This document shows, piece after piece, positions 47,306-56,003 of a stretch of 64,000 nt of DNA. The notes below the pieces were generated by a model. That model saw only the letters and a list, made by a program, of their open reading frames with translations. It had not been told where the DNA came from and searched no databases. The stretch is from an uncultured Clostridia bacterium (GTDB lineage: Bacteria > Bacillota > Clostridia > TANB77 > CAG-508). The DNA is taken from assembly GCA_934162205.1 (NCBI GenBank), contig CAKPIA010000002.1, positions 62,001 through 126,000 on the forward strand. The letters are read 5' to 3'. Numbering within the stretch: position 1 is the stretch's first letter; every line of letters starts with the position of its first letter. The position numbers and the translations under genes were made by a program.

Positions 47306-48121
47306 ATGGAAATAAATTTTTTAAATTTAGTAGCTTGTTTTATTATATATTCTTTTGCTGGATGGTTATTAGAATCAGTGTATAAAACAATTCTGCAAAG
47401 AAAATTAGTAAATAGTGGATTTTTAAATGGACCATTTTGCCCAATATATGGAATTGGTGCACTTATAATGATATTAGTATTAGGAGAATTTAAAAATAAT
47501 ATAATATTATTATTTGTTATGGCTTTTATTATTTTATCAATATGGGAATATATTGTTGGATTTTTATTAGAAAAGATATTTAAAACCAAGTATTGGGATT
47601 ACTCAAAATTGAAATTTAATATTAATGGAAGAGTATGTTTAAAAAATTCTATCTATTGGGGAATGCTAGGAGTAATATTTATAGATTTAATAAATCCATT
47701 TATAAACAAAGAATTAGCATTAATTGATAATAAGATAATATTTTATACTTGTTTAATAATAGGGATATGTATGATTATAGATTGTATAATTAGTATAATA
47801 AGTATTGTACAAATTGATAATGCATTAAAATATATAGAAGAATTAAATGAGCAAATAAGAGATAAAATTGAAGAAGTAAAAATTATTACTAAAACAATAG
47901 ATAAATCAAAAGGAAGTATTCAATCTATTATAAATGAATTAAATAAAAAAAGAGAGAAATTTATTAAAAAATTATATAAAAGAATATACAGATTAAAAAG
48001 AGCTTTCCCAACAATGGAATCTGAAAAAATTACAGAGCTTTTAAATAATAAATTAGAATTGAAAAATAGATTTAAGAAAAATAAAAAAATTGTAAAAAAT
48101 AGTAAAAAGGACTTGAAATAA
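47306..48121 (+). CDS. putative ABC-transporter type IV (CmpB-like) membrane protein
   Basis: 271 residues. About five hydrophobic segments occupy residues 5-170. The start FAGWLLESVYKTILQRKLVNSG is split by the family signature, and GFLNGPFCPIYGIGA is typical of the PF06541 family. A C-terminal coiled-coil-like charged region (about 175-265, rich in Lys/Glu) lies in the cytoplasm. No ATPase gene is adjacent, and the transport role is only a family label. Confidence 0.8.
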   Translation: MEINFLNLVACFIIYSFAGWLLESVYKTILQRKLVNSGFLNGPFCPIYGIGALIMILVLGEFKNNIILLFVMAFIILSIWEYIVGFLLEKIFKTKYWDYSKLKFNINGRVCLKNSIYWGMLGVIFIDLINPFINKELALIDNKIIFYTCLIIGICMIIDCIISIISIVQIDNALKYIEELNEQIRDKIEEVKIITKTIDKSKGSIQSIINELNKKREKFIKKLYKRIYRLKRAFPTMESEKITELLNNKLELKNRFKKNKKIVKNSKKDLK

Positions 48122-48163
48122 TTTATATTATATATATAATTAAGAAAAAAAGTGGAGGTAAAA

Positions 48164-49099
48164 ATGGTACAAGAAATATATATTATTGATGATGATGATT
48201 CTTCTGTAGTTGTATTTAGAGAACTGTTTAAAAATGATAAAGAATATAAATTTATAAGTGTTAAATCTGAGCAAATAGATGTGGCTTTAAAAAATATACC
48301 TTCATTAATTATAATTAATGAAGATGCTATAGATAGAGATGTTGTAGAATTGTGTAAACAAATTAGAAAAGATGAGGATAATACTATAACACCTGTAATT
48401 GTTGTTTCATCAAATACAGATAAAAATCATAGAATAAATATTTTAAAAGAATCAATAGAATATTATATAAAGAAACCAGTTGATGAAGAATATTTATATT
48501 TTACAGTAAAAAACATAAACAGATTGCTTTCACTAAACAGAAGAATAAGTCCTCTTACAGGATTACCAGGAAATGTACAAATACATGCGGAATTAAAAAA
48601 GAGATTGTTAAATAAAGAAAAATTTGATGTATTGTATATAGATTTAGATAATTTTAAAGCATATAATGATGTATATGGATTCTTAAAAGGTGATGAAATA
48701 ATTAAATTTACAGCAAGAACAATATTGGAATGTGTTCATAAAGATATAACTGAAAATTGTTTTGTTGGTCATATTGGTGGAGACGATTTTGTTGCTATAA
48801 TTCCAAATATTGACTGCGAAAAAATATGCCAAGATATAATAGTAAATTTTGATAATAATGTTAAAAACTTTTTTACAGAAGAAGATGCAAAAAAAGGTTA
48901 TATAGAAGTTGAAAATAGAAAAGGTATAATGGAAGAATTTCCATTAACCTCTGTATCTATAGGTGTTGTTATAGCTGATGAAAATAGATTTAAAAATATA
49001 TTAGAAATTGGGGAGGTTGGAGCTCAAGTTAAACATGTTGCAAAATCTGTTGTTGGAAGTAGTTATGCTATTGACAGAAGAAAACAAAGTAGAAATTAA
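48164..49099 (+). CDS. receiver-GGDEF protein, putative diguanylate cyclase
   Basis: 311 residues from the ATG after GTGGAGG. An N-terminal receiver-like domain (about 1-120) has the acidic DDDD cluster and IKKPVDEEY with the conserved Lys. The usual phosphoacceptor position reads INEDAIDRD, so phosphorylation is uncertain. The GGDEF domain (about 130-305) has SPLTGLPGN, LYIDLDNFKAYND and HIGGDDF. The metal and GTP residues look intact, so it probably makes c-di-GMP. No RxxD inhibitory site precedes GGDDF. The HD-GYP protein at 56 kb is a candidate counterpart. Confidence 0.88.
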   Translation: MVQEIYIIDDDDSSVVVFRELFKNDKEYKFISVKSEQIDVALKNIPSLIIINEDAIDRDVVELCKQIRKDEDNTITPVIVVSSNTDKNHRINILKESIEYYIKKPVDEEYLYFTVKNINRLLSLNRRISPLTGLPGNVQIHAELKKRLLNKEKFDVLYIDLDNFKAYNDVYGFLKGDEIIKFTARTILECVHKDITENCFVGHIGGDDFVAIIPNIDCEKICQDIIVNFDNNVKNFFTEEDAKKGYIEVENRKGIMEEFPLTSVSIGVVIADENRFKNILEIGEVGAQVKHVAKSVVGSSYAIDRRKQSRN

Positions 49100-49103
49100 T
49101 AAT

Positions 49104-49143
49104 AAATAAAAGTAAGAGAGTTATCACTCTTACTTTTATTTTG
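49104..49143. terminator. bidirectional terminator
   Basis: 15-base arms AAATAAAAGTAAGAG / CTCTTACTTTTATTT lie between the convergent GGDEF and GH5 genes. Confidence 0.82.
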
Positions 49144-50248
49144 TTTGAAGTTTTTCTTTTATATATTTACCAGTTTCTGATAAATAATTATTTATATTAT
49201 TTTCAGTGCTATTTGTCGGAAAATTTGGCAATAATATTGAAGAAGATTCGTCTTTGTTTGCAAAAGACCAAAAAATCCAACTTATATTTTTACTATTTAA
49301 ATAATTAATCCAGGAATCAAACTCATCAAAGTATCTTTTTCCATTTCCACTTGCATCAGTTAAACCACATTCTGATACGAAAATGCATATATTTTTATTT
49401 AATGCATAATCAATGTTATCTTGAAGCTCTTTACCATGAGTTCCTGAGTAAAAATGGCAAGAATAAGCGATATTTTTAAATTCTAAAGGATTATCTGCAA
49501 CAGGCTTTAATTGTTTACACCAATCTGGTGTTCCTACTATTATTAAAGATTTTGGACTGTTTTTTCTTATTGTTGGAATAATTTTTTCGGCATATGGTTT
49601 AACCTCATTATTCCAAGTAATATTGTTTCCATTTGGCTCATTACATATTTCGTAAATTACATTAGGGTTATTTGAATACATTGAAGATATTTCCTCAAAA
49701 AATGTATTAGCTTGTTCATAATATGTATTTGGATTGTTGTCTGCCAAGATATGCCAATCTATAATAACATACATATCTAAATTAATACAATCATTAACAG
49801 TATTTATAAGTTTTTGTTTTATTGAATTTGGATTTGCAACATATGCATCAGAATACATTGCAATTCTAAATACATTTATTTTCCAATCTTCTTTTAATTG
49901 TTTTAAGTTATTATATGTGAGTACTTCTGGAAACCATTGTATTCCATGACTACTTAATCCTTTTAACTGAATATTTTGTCCTTTTTCATTTTGAATTTCT
50001 GTAGAATTTACACATAACCATCCATTTTTTGAAACAGAGTAGTCAGTAGTTTTTTCACTATTTTTATTAGAATTTTCTGTTATATTTTCATCTTTTGTAT
50101 TATTATTTATCTCTTCCTTGGTTTCTATATTATTTTCAGTACTTAAAGTAGTATTATTGTTATTTTTTTGTGAGTTGTATACTAAAAAAATTGTAAAGAT
50201 TAATGCAATTACTAGTAAAGCTATTGATAGATATTTAATAAATTTCAT
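49136..50248 (-). CDS. glycoside hydrolase family 5 (cellulase-like)
   Basis: 370 residues from the ATG 9 bases after AAAGGA (two in-frame ATGs lie 6 and 18 bases upstream). An anchor helix (about 5-27) and a Asn/Glu/Thr-rich linker (about 30-75) precede the TIM barrel. Motifs seen are LKGLSSHGIQWFP, FRIAMYSDAY, VIIDWHIL, YEICNEPNG (acid/base Glu) and FVSECG (nucleophile Glu), with WIFWSFANKD near the end. Family 5 subfamily 2-like enzymes cleave beta-1,4-glucans. The membrane anchor suggests a cell-bound enzyme for plant polysaccharide or a wall glycan. Confidence 0.92.
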   Translation of the reverse strand: MKFIKYLSIALLVIALIFTIFLVYNSQKNNNNTTLSTENNIETKEEINNNTKDENITENSNKNSEKTTDYSVSKNGWLCVNSTEIQNEKGQNIQLKGLSSHGIQWFPEVLTYNNLKQLKEDWKINVFRIAMYSDAYVANPNSIKQKLINTVNDCINLDMYVIIDWHILADNNPNTYYEQANTFFEEISSMYSNNPNVIYEICNEPNGNNITWNNEVKPYAEKIIPTIRKNSPKSLIIVGTPDWCKQLKPVADNPLEFKNIAYSCHFYSGTHGKELQDNIDYALNKNICIFVSECGLTDASGNGKRYFDEFDSWINYLNSKNISWIFWSFANKDESSSILLPNFPTNSTENNINNYLSETGKYIKEKLQTK

Positions 50249-50416
50249 ATACATATTTCCTTTCACATATTAAATTTATAATTTATAGATATTTTATAAT
50301 ATTAATATTGATTGAGTCAATAAATATATAATATAAAGGGAATAAAATTTTATTAGAATAAAATAAAAAATTTTTCATATAGATATAAAGAAAAAATATT
50401 TATATAGGAGTTTTTT

Positions 50417-51128
50417 ATGGTTGTTTTAAATAAGAAAAGATTAATATTAGTAACAAGTTGTGTTTTAGTTTCTATATTTGCATTTATGTTATCAAATTCA
50501 AAAAATAGTGATGTGATGGAAACAGTTAGTTTGCCTGTATCTGGTAAAACTATTGTTTTAGATGCACGGACATGGAATACCAGATGAAGGTGCACAAAGT
50601 AGTAATGGAACTACCGAAGCCAAAACTAATTTAAAAATTGCTCTTAAATTACAAAATCTACTAGAACAAAGTGGATGTAAAGTAATATTAACTCGTTCAG
50701 ATGATAATGCAATTTATGATGTAGATAGCAAAACATTAAAACAGAAGAAAATATCAGATATTCATAACAGAGTAAAAATAGGTAATGAAAGCAGTGCAGA
50801 TATATTTGTTTCCATTCATTTAAACAAGATTCCACAACAGCAATATAGTGGATGGCAAACTTTCTATAAAGATGGTAATAGTGACGGACAAAAGTTAGCA
50901 GTTTCTATACAAAAAAATCTGAATGATTCCATACAAAAAGAAAATAATAGGGTTGCAAAAACAATAGATAATATTTATATAATAAAATATGTAGAAATTC
51001 CTACAACAATAGTAGAATGTGGATTTTTATCTAATCCAGAAGAAGAAAAATTATTATTAGAAGATGATTATCAAAATAGACTTGCATGGGGAATTTATAA
51101 TGGAATAATAGATTATTTTTATGAATAA
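50417..51128 (+). CDS. cwlD: N-acetylmuramoyl-L-alanine amidase CwlD with a +1 frameshift at CGG
   Basis: The restored protein is about 236 residues, the size of Bacillus CwlD. ATG 50417 follows TAGGAG. The first frame gives an anchor helix (about 8-25) and IVLDA, then meets CGG (50567-50569) and stops at TGA 50585 after 56 codons. Skipping the C gives DAGHGIPDEGA, the amidase_3 zinc motif, then TEAKTNLKIA, VILTRSDDN, ADIFVSIHLN and TTIVECGFLSNPEE with the catalytic Glu. CwlD helps make the muramic-lactam cortex of spores. Translation starting inside the long frame would lose the anchor and first zinc ligand context. Confidence 0.82.
50567..50570 (+). other. CGGA +1 shift site 3
   Basis: The in-frame codons are GCA CGG ACA TGG. 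Dropping the C gives GCA GGA CAT GGA, i.e. the AGHG of the conserved DAGHG zinc motif. Confidence 0.75.
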
Positions 51129-51213
51129 ATGATATAAAAAATATAGTAAATAAATTTTTTATATATAAATATAAAAGTAATACAACATAAGATATTAAAG
51201 AAAAAATTTTTTG

Positions 51214-51240
51214 AAAATGGAAATTATTTTCCATTTTTTA
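51214..51240 (+). terminator. terminator after cwlD
   Basis: AAAATGGAAA / TTTCCATTTT, 4-base loop, then T-rich sequence. Confidence 0.8.
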
Positions 51241-51263
51241 TTTTGCTTTTTACTCTATTTGCA

Positions 51264-51292
51264 TTGACTTTTTGGCATTTTCATTATATTAT
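51264..51292 (+). promoter_or_regulatory. promoter of minD-minE-rodA
   Basis: TTGACT, a 17-base spacer and TATTAT lie 46 bases before the minD ATG. Confidence 0.65.
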
Positions 51293-51338
51293 ATTAGTGT
51301 TAAAAATAAGTGTTTTTAAAATCCTAAGGAGGAAAGAT

Positions 51339-52130
51339 ATGGGAGAAGTTATAGTTATAACATCAGGAAAAGGTGGAGTTGGAAAAACTACAACAACAGC
51401 AAATTTAGGTTCAAGTTTAGCACTAGAAGGTAAAAAGGTAGTATTAATAGATACTGATATTGGTCTTCGTAATTTAGATGTTGTTATGGGACTTGAAAAT
51501 AGAATTGTATATGATATTGTAGATGTTGTTGAAGAAAAATGTAAGTTAAGACAAGCTTTAATAAAAGATAAAAGATTTAAAGAATTATACTTATTACCAG
51601 CTGCACAAACAAGAGATAAAAGCGCGGTAAATGAAGAACAAATGAAAAATTTAACAAGTAAACTAAAGGAAGAATTTGACTATATACTTATAGATTGTCC
51701 AGCAGGAATAGAACAAGGATTTAAAAATGCTATTGCAGGAGCTGATAGAGCAATAGTTGTAACAACAGCTGAAATATCTGCAATAAGAGATGCTGATAGA
51801 ATAATTGGATTATTAGAATCCTCAGAAATAAAAAATCCGGAATTAGTTGTAAATAGAATAAGACCTAATATGGTAAAAAAAGGCGAGATGATGGATGTTG
51901 ATGATATAGTAGATTTATTATCAATAGATCTTATAGGTGTTGTGCCTGATGATGAATATATTATTACTCAAACAAATAAAGGAGAACCTGTTATTCAAAA
52001 TAAAAGAGCACCTTCTGGAAAAGCTTATTTAGAAATAGCCAAAAGAGTTTTAGGCGAAGATATTGAAGTTACAATTCCAGGTAGAGAAAAGGGATTTTTT
52101 GCAATGTTAAAAAGACTATTCAAAAAATAA
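51339..52130 (+). CDS. minD: septum site-determining ATPase MinD
   Basis: 263 residues from the ATG after AAGGAGG. Deviant Walker A GKGGVGKTT (with signature Lys), IDTDIGLRNLDVVMGLENR, DYILIDCPAGIE (Walker B) and a C-terminal amphipathic membrane-targeting helix (FFAMLKRLFKK) are all present. It recruits division inhibition to the poles together with MinE, whose gene follows. minC is not in this window. Confidence 0.97.
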   Translation: MGEVIVITSGKGGVGKTTTTANLGSSLALEGKKVVLIDTDIGLRNLDVVMGLENRIVYDIVDVVEEKCKLRQALIKDKRFKELYLLPAAQTRDKSAVNEEQMKNLTSKLKEEFDYILIDCPAGIEQGFKNAIAGADRAIVVTTAEISAIRDADRIIGLLESSEIKNPELVVNRIRPNMVKKGEMMDVDDIVDLLSIDLIGVVPDDEYIITQTNKGEPVIQNKRAPSGKAYLEIAKRVLGEDIEVTIPGREKGFFAMLKRLFKK

Positions 52131-52152
52131 ACAATTAGAGGAGTAAGAGTTA

Positions 52153-52686
52153 ATGTTTGATAATATATTAAAATTTTTGAAAAAAATGATAAAAAAAGAA
52201 GAAAAAAGTTCTACTTCTAAAGATACTGCTAAAGAAAGATTACATTTAGTTTTATTGCAAGATAGAGCAAATGTATCAGCAGATTTCTTGGATATGATGA
52301 AACAAGAAATTATTGAAGTTATAAAAAAATACATAGAAATAGACGAAAGTGCTATTGATGTAAGACTAACAAATAAAGAAAATTCAGATGGTACTAATGG
52401 AGCACCAGCATTATATGCTAATATTCCTATAGTAAATATAAAAGATGAAACAAGAAAAATGGCAAACAAAGATGAAAAGACAGAAGATAAAGAAGAAAAT
52501 AAAGAAATAGTTACTGAAAAAATAGAAAAAAAGAAAGAGAATGAGTTAGAAGAAAAGATAGAAGATAATATAAAAGAAAATGTTGATGTAGATAATAAAG
52601 AGGCCCCAAATAAAAAAGGACAAGCTGATAAAGAAGAATCACAAGAAAAGGCTGAAGAAAACAAAGAAGAAAATGTAAACGAATAG
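52153..52686 (+). CDS. minE: MinE with a long charged C-terminal tail
   Basis: 177 residues. The first about 95 are normal MinE: an amphipathic start (MFDNILKFLKKM), then AKERLHLVLLQDRANVSADF (the MinD-interacting stretch) and a dimerisation part ending NIPIVNIKDE. About 80 further residues are Lys/Glu/Asp/Asn-rich and predicted disordered or coiled coil. MinE is normally near 90 residues, so the tail is unusual. It stimulates MinD ATPase to drive pole-to-pole oscillation. Confidence 0.93.
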   Translation: MFDNILKFLKKMIKKEEKSSTSKDTAKERLHLVLLQDRANVSADFLDMMKQEIIEVIKKYIEIDESAIDVRLTNKENSDGTNGAPALYANIPIVNIKDETRKMANKDEKTEDKEENKEIVTEKIEKKKENELEEKIEDNIKENVDVDNKEAPNKKGQADKEESQEKAEENKEENVNE

Positions 52687-52701
52687 AAAAAGAGTGATTT
52701 G

Positions 52702-53808
52702 ATGAGAAAAAAAATGTTAAAAAATGTTGAGTGGTGGATTTTAATATGTGCAATAATATTATCAATTATAGGGTGTGTTGCATTATTTTCTGCAACTCAA
52801 GAAACAAATTATAGCGAATTTAAAAAGCAAATAATATGGCTAATTGCAAGTATTATTATTATGTTTATAGTAATGTTTATAAATTATGAAATATTGGTGA
52901 AAATATCACCAATATTTTATGGTATATCTATTATATTATTAATAGTAGTTTTATTTACAGAGCCAATAAATGGTGCAAGAAGCTGGCTTGGATTTGATAA
53001 TTTTTCTTTTCAACCAGGAGAAATTTCAAAGGTATTTGTAGTTATGTGTTTGGCATATATAATTTCTAAATTCCAAGAACGAGGAACAAATGAAATAAAT
53101 AAGCCATTAAAATTATTAGCAAGCATAGCAATAGTAGCAATACCAGTACTTTTAATAATATTAGAACCAGACTATGGAACAGCAATGGCGTTTATTTTTG
53201 CATTAATATGTGTATTGTTTGTTGCCGGTTTAGATAAGAAATATATAATAGCAACAGTTTTGATAGTTGCCATAAGTTTACCACTATTATATTTATTTGT
53301 TCTTCCAGATCATGCTAAAACAAGAATAGATGTATTTTTACATCCAGAATCAGATGCTAGAGGTGCAGGATATAATATAATTCAATCAAAATTGGCAATA
53401 GGAGCTGGACAGCTTACAGGTATGGGATTATTAAAAGGAAATCAAACTCAACTAGGCTTTTTATATCCTAAAACTACAGATTTTATATATGCAGTTATAG
53501 GTGAGGAAATGGGATTTATAGTTGCGGGAAGTGTAATTATATTGTATGTTGTTTTGATAACAAAGGCTATTTTTGTAGCTAAAACAGCAAAAGACAATTT
53601 AGGATCATATATAGCAACAGGAATTGCTGGAATATTTATATTTCATATGTTAGAAAATATAGGAATGACAATGGGCTTGCTACCAATAACAGGAGTACCA
53701 TTATTATTTATAAGTTATGGTGGAAGTTCGTTAATAACAAGTTTTATTTGTATAGGATTATTGTTAAATATAAGTGGACAAAGACAAAAAACAATTTTTG
53801 TAAAATAA
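52702..53808 (+). CDS. rodA: rod-shape protein RodA (SEDS peptidoglycan polymerase)
   Basis: 368 residues, with about ten membrane segments. SEDS motifs: GARSWLGFDNFSFQPGEISK, LEPDYGTAMAF, the large loop with HPESDARGAGYNIIQSKLAIG, then GLLKGNQTQLGFLYPKTTDF split by TDFIYAVIGEEMGF, and MTMGLLPITGVPLLFISYGGS. The catalytic Asp in the PESDARG loop region is plausible. It follows minE, the usual clostridial order, and polymerises glycan strands for elongation. Confidence 0.93.
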   Translation: MRKKMLKNVEWWILICAIILSIIGCVALFSATQETNYSEFKKQIIWLIASIIIMFIVMFINYEILVKISPIFYGISIILLIVVLFTEPINGARSWLGFDNFSFQPGEISKVFVVMCLAYIISKFQERGTNEINKPLKLLASIAIVAIPVLLIILEPDYGTAMAFIFALICVLFVAGLDKKYIIATVLIVAISLPLLYLFVLPDHAKTRIDVFLHPESDARGAGYNIIQSKLAIGAGQLTGMGLLKGNQTQLGFLYPKTTDFIYAVIGEEMGFIVAGSVIILYVVLITKAIFVAKTAKDNLGSYIATGIAGIFIFHMLENIGMTMGLLPITGVPLLFISYGGSSLITSFICIGLLLNISGQRQKTIFVK

Positions 53809-53828
53809 TATAATTTGAGTAGGTAAAT

Positions 53829-54803
53829 ATGTATTTAAAAAAATTAAAAATAGGAAATGTAGAATTAGAAAATAATATTATTTTAGCTCCAATGGCAGGT
53901 ATAACAGACCTGCCTTTTAGAGTTATATGCAAAAAATTTGGTCCTGCTTTGGTATGTACAGAAATGGTAAGTAGTAAAGCAATATTTTATAATGATAGTA
54001 ATACTAAAAGACTTATGAAAATAGAAAAAAAAGAAAGACCTGTTTCTGTACAAATTTTTGGTAGTGATGAAGAATCTATGGAAGTAGCAACAAAGTATGT
54101 TAATGAAATAGCAGATATTATTGATATTAATATGGGGTGCCCTGCTCCTAAAGTTGTAAAAAATGGAGATGGAAGTAAATTATTATTAGATTTAGAAAAA
54201 GCAGAAAAAATAATACAAACAGTTGTAAAAAATGCAAAGGTTCCAGTTACTTTAAAATTTAGAAAAGGATGGGACAATGAACATATAGTTGCTTGTGAAC
54301 TAGCTAAAATAGCAGAAAAAAATGGTATTTCGGCAATAACAATTCATGGTAGGACAAGGAGTGAATTTTATTCAAGAAAAGCAGATTGGGAAATAATTAA
54401 AAAAGTCAAAAAATCTGTAAATATACCAGTAATAGCAAATGGGGATATAGTTGATGAGGAATCAGCTTTAAATGCTTTTAAAGAGACAAATGCAGATGGA
54501 ATTATGATAGGAAGAGCAGCTGTTGGAAACCCATGGATATTTAGAAATATAATTTATTTTTTACAAACAGGAGAAAAACTTAATGCTGTAAATGCAAAAG
54601 AAAAATTAGATATTATAAAAGAACATTTAAATCTAGAAATAGAAGAAAAAGGTGAATTAGTTGCTATAAGAGAAATGAGAAAACATATTTCTGCATATAC
54701 AAAAAATTTAAAAGATTCTAGTAAATTTAGAGTAGAAATGAATAAAATTGAAGATAAACAAAAACTAATTAATTTATTAGAAGATTATTTTATGAATATT
54801 TAA
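53829..54803 (+). CDS. dusB: tRNA-dihydrouridine synthase
   Basis: 324 residues. FMN-dependent TIM barrel with LAPMAGITDLPFR, the active-site Cys segment DINMGCPAPKVVKNGDGSKL, TLKFRKGWD, ITIHGRTRSEFY, IANGDI and GIMIGRAAVGNPWIF. It reduces specific uridines in the D loop of tRNAs. It starts 20 bases after rodA. Confidence 0.95.
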   Translation: MYLKKLKIGNVELENNIILAPMAGITDLPFRVICKKFGPALVCTEMVSSKAIFYNDSNTKRLMKIEKKERPVSVQIFGSDEESMEVATKYVNEIADIIDINMGCPAPKVVKNGDGSKLLLDLEKAEKIIQTVVKNAKVPVTLKFRKGWDNEHIVACELAKIAEKNGISAITIHGRTRSEFYSRKADWEIIKKVKKSVNIPVIANGDIVDEESALNAFKETNADGIMIGRAAVGNPWIFRNIIYFLQTGEKLNAVNAKEKLDIIKEHLNLEIEEKGELVAIREMRKHISAYTKNLKDSSKFRVEMNKIEDKQKLINLLEDYFMNI

Positions 54804-54816
54804 ATAATTACTGAAT

Positions 54817-54854
54817 AAAAATGTTTAAAGGAGTATACCTTTAAACATTTTTTT
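54817..54854 (+). terminator. terminator after dusB
   Basis: A stem AAATGTTTAAAGG / CCTTTAAACATTT with a short loop followed by TTTT. Confidence 0.87.
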
Positions 54855-54869
54855 ATAGGGGGAATTATT

Positions 54870-55526
54870 TTGAATAAGAAAAAACTATTTTTATTTATTT
54901 TTATAATTATTCTAATAATTTTAGGAATATTTATATTTTTTAATAAAAAAACGGCTAAAGTTTTTAAAATTGGAAATAATATGAGTAGTCAAGAAATTGC
55001 AGAGTACATTTTAAATATTAGTTCATATGAAGCAACTATATCAGTAGAAGTTACAAGTAATAAAAATTCAAATAAATATGTTATAAATCAAAAATTTGCT
55101 AGTAAAGATTCTAATTGTCAAGAAGTTTTAGAGCCGAGTAATATAAAAGGTGTTAAAATTATACGTGATGGTGAAAATTTAAAATTAGAAAATAGTCAAC
55201 TTGATTTATCAACATTATTTGAAAATTATAATTATATATCTAATAATTGTTTGGATTTAAATTCTTTTATTGAGGATTATAAAAATTGTAACACTTCAGA
55301 ATTTTTAGAAGAAGAAAATCAAATAGTAATGAGAACACAAAATTCTGAAAAAATGTATAAAATATTATATATAGATAAAAAAACACATAATCCTACAAAA
55401 TTAGAAATAAAAGACAATAACCAAAAATCTGTTATTTACATATTATATAATGAGGTAAAGATAAATAGTACAAAAAAGGAAGATATATTGGCTTTTAAAT
55501 TATATGATTTTGTAAGTAGTATATAA
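54870..55526 (+). CDS. membrane-anchored GerS-like protein
   Basis: 218 residues from a TTG 7 bases after AGGGGG. One N-terminal helix (about 5-25) and an extracellular beta domain with NMSSQEIAEYILNISSYEAT at its start. YVINQKFASKDSNCQEVLEP and a later LEIKDNNQK segment resemble the LolA/GerS fold of clostridial spore-germination proteins. GerS is a lipoprotein acting with CwlD on cortex lactam, but no lipobox Cys is present here, so the assignment is tentative. Confidence 0.6.
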   Translation: MNKKKLFLFIFIIILIILGIFIFFNKKTAKVFKIGNNMSSQEIAEYILNISSYEATISVEVTSNKNSNKYVINQKFASKDSNCQEVLEPSNIKGVKIIRDGENLKLENSQLDLSTLFENYNYISNNCLDLNSFIEDYKNCNTSEFLEEENQIVMRTQNSEKMYKILYIDKKTHNPTKLEIKDNNQKSVIYILYNEVKINSTKKEDILAFKLYDFVSSI

Positions 55527-55612
55527 TAAAACTATTTTCTTTACTTTAAACTAGTATTTAAAATTTACAAATATATAGACTTATAAAAATACTAATATTA
55601 GGAGTGAAGAAA

Positions 55613-55963
55613 ATGATGATTAAAAGAGGCGATATGTTTTATGCAGATTTAAGCCCAGTTGTCGGATCAGAACAAGGTGGTATAAGGCCTGTTTTAATAA
55701 TACAAAATGATTTAGGTAATAAATATAGTCCTACTGTAATAGCAGCTGCTATTACATCACAAACAAATAAAACAAAATTGCCAACACACATAGAATTAGG
55801 TGAAAACACAAGTGGATTGAAGAGTAATTCTGTTGTTTTAACAGAACAAATAAGAACAATAGATAAAACTAGATTAAAAGAAAAAATAGGCCATATTGAT
55901 GATGTTAATATTATAAATAAAGTTAATAATGCATTAGGTGTAAGTTTTGGATTAGGCGAATAA
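55613..55963 (+). CDS. ndoA: MazF/NdoA-type endoribonuclease toxin
   Basis: 116 residues from the ATG after TAGGAG. The PemK/MazF fold is clear: IKRGDMFYADLSPVVGSEQG, GIRPVLIIQNDLGNKYSPTV, TSQTNK, PTHIELG and LTEQIRTIDKTRL. Members cut single-stranded RNA at short motifs such as UACAU. The 86 bases between the preceding gene and this one hold no antitoxin frame, so the antitoxin is missing or elsewhere. Confidence 0.92.
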   Translation: MMIKRGDMFYADLSPVVGSEQGGIRPVLIIQNDLGNKYSPTVIAAAITSQTNKTKLPTHIELGENTSGLKSNSVVLTEQIRTIDKTRLKEKIGHIDDVNIINKVNNALGVSFGLGE

Positions 55964-55964
55964 T

Positions 55965-56003
55965 AAAAAACTTAAAGTTTAATTATTAAACTTTAAGTTT
56001 TTT
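55965..56003. terminator. bidirectional terminator
   Basis: Perfect 16-bp arms AAAAAACTTAAAGTTT and complement around a 7-base loop, between the convergent toxin and HD-GYP genes. Confidence 0.88.

Noticed and set aside
11725..51128. Simple reassignment of CGG to another amino acid or UGA to Trp
   Set aside because: Reassigning a codon keeps the frame, but here the frame itself must change by one base. UGA also ends other genes normally.
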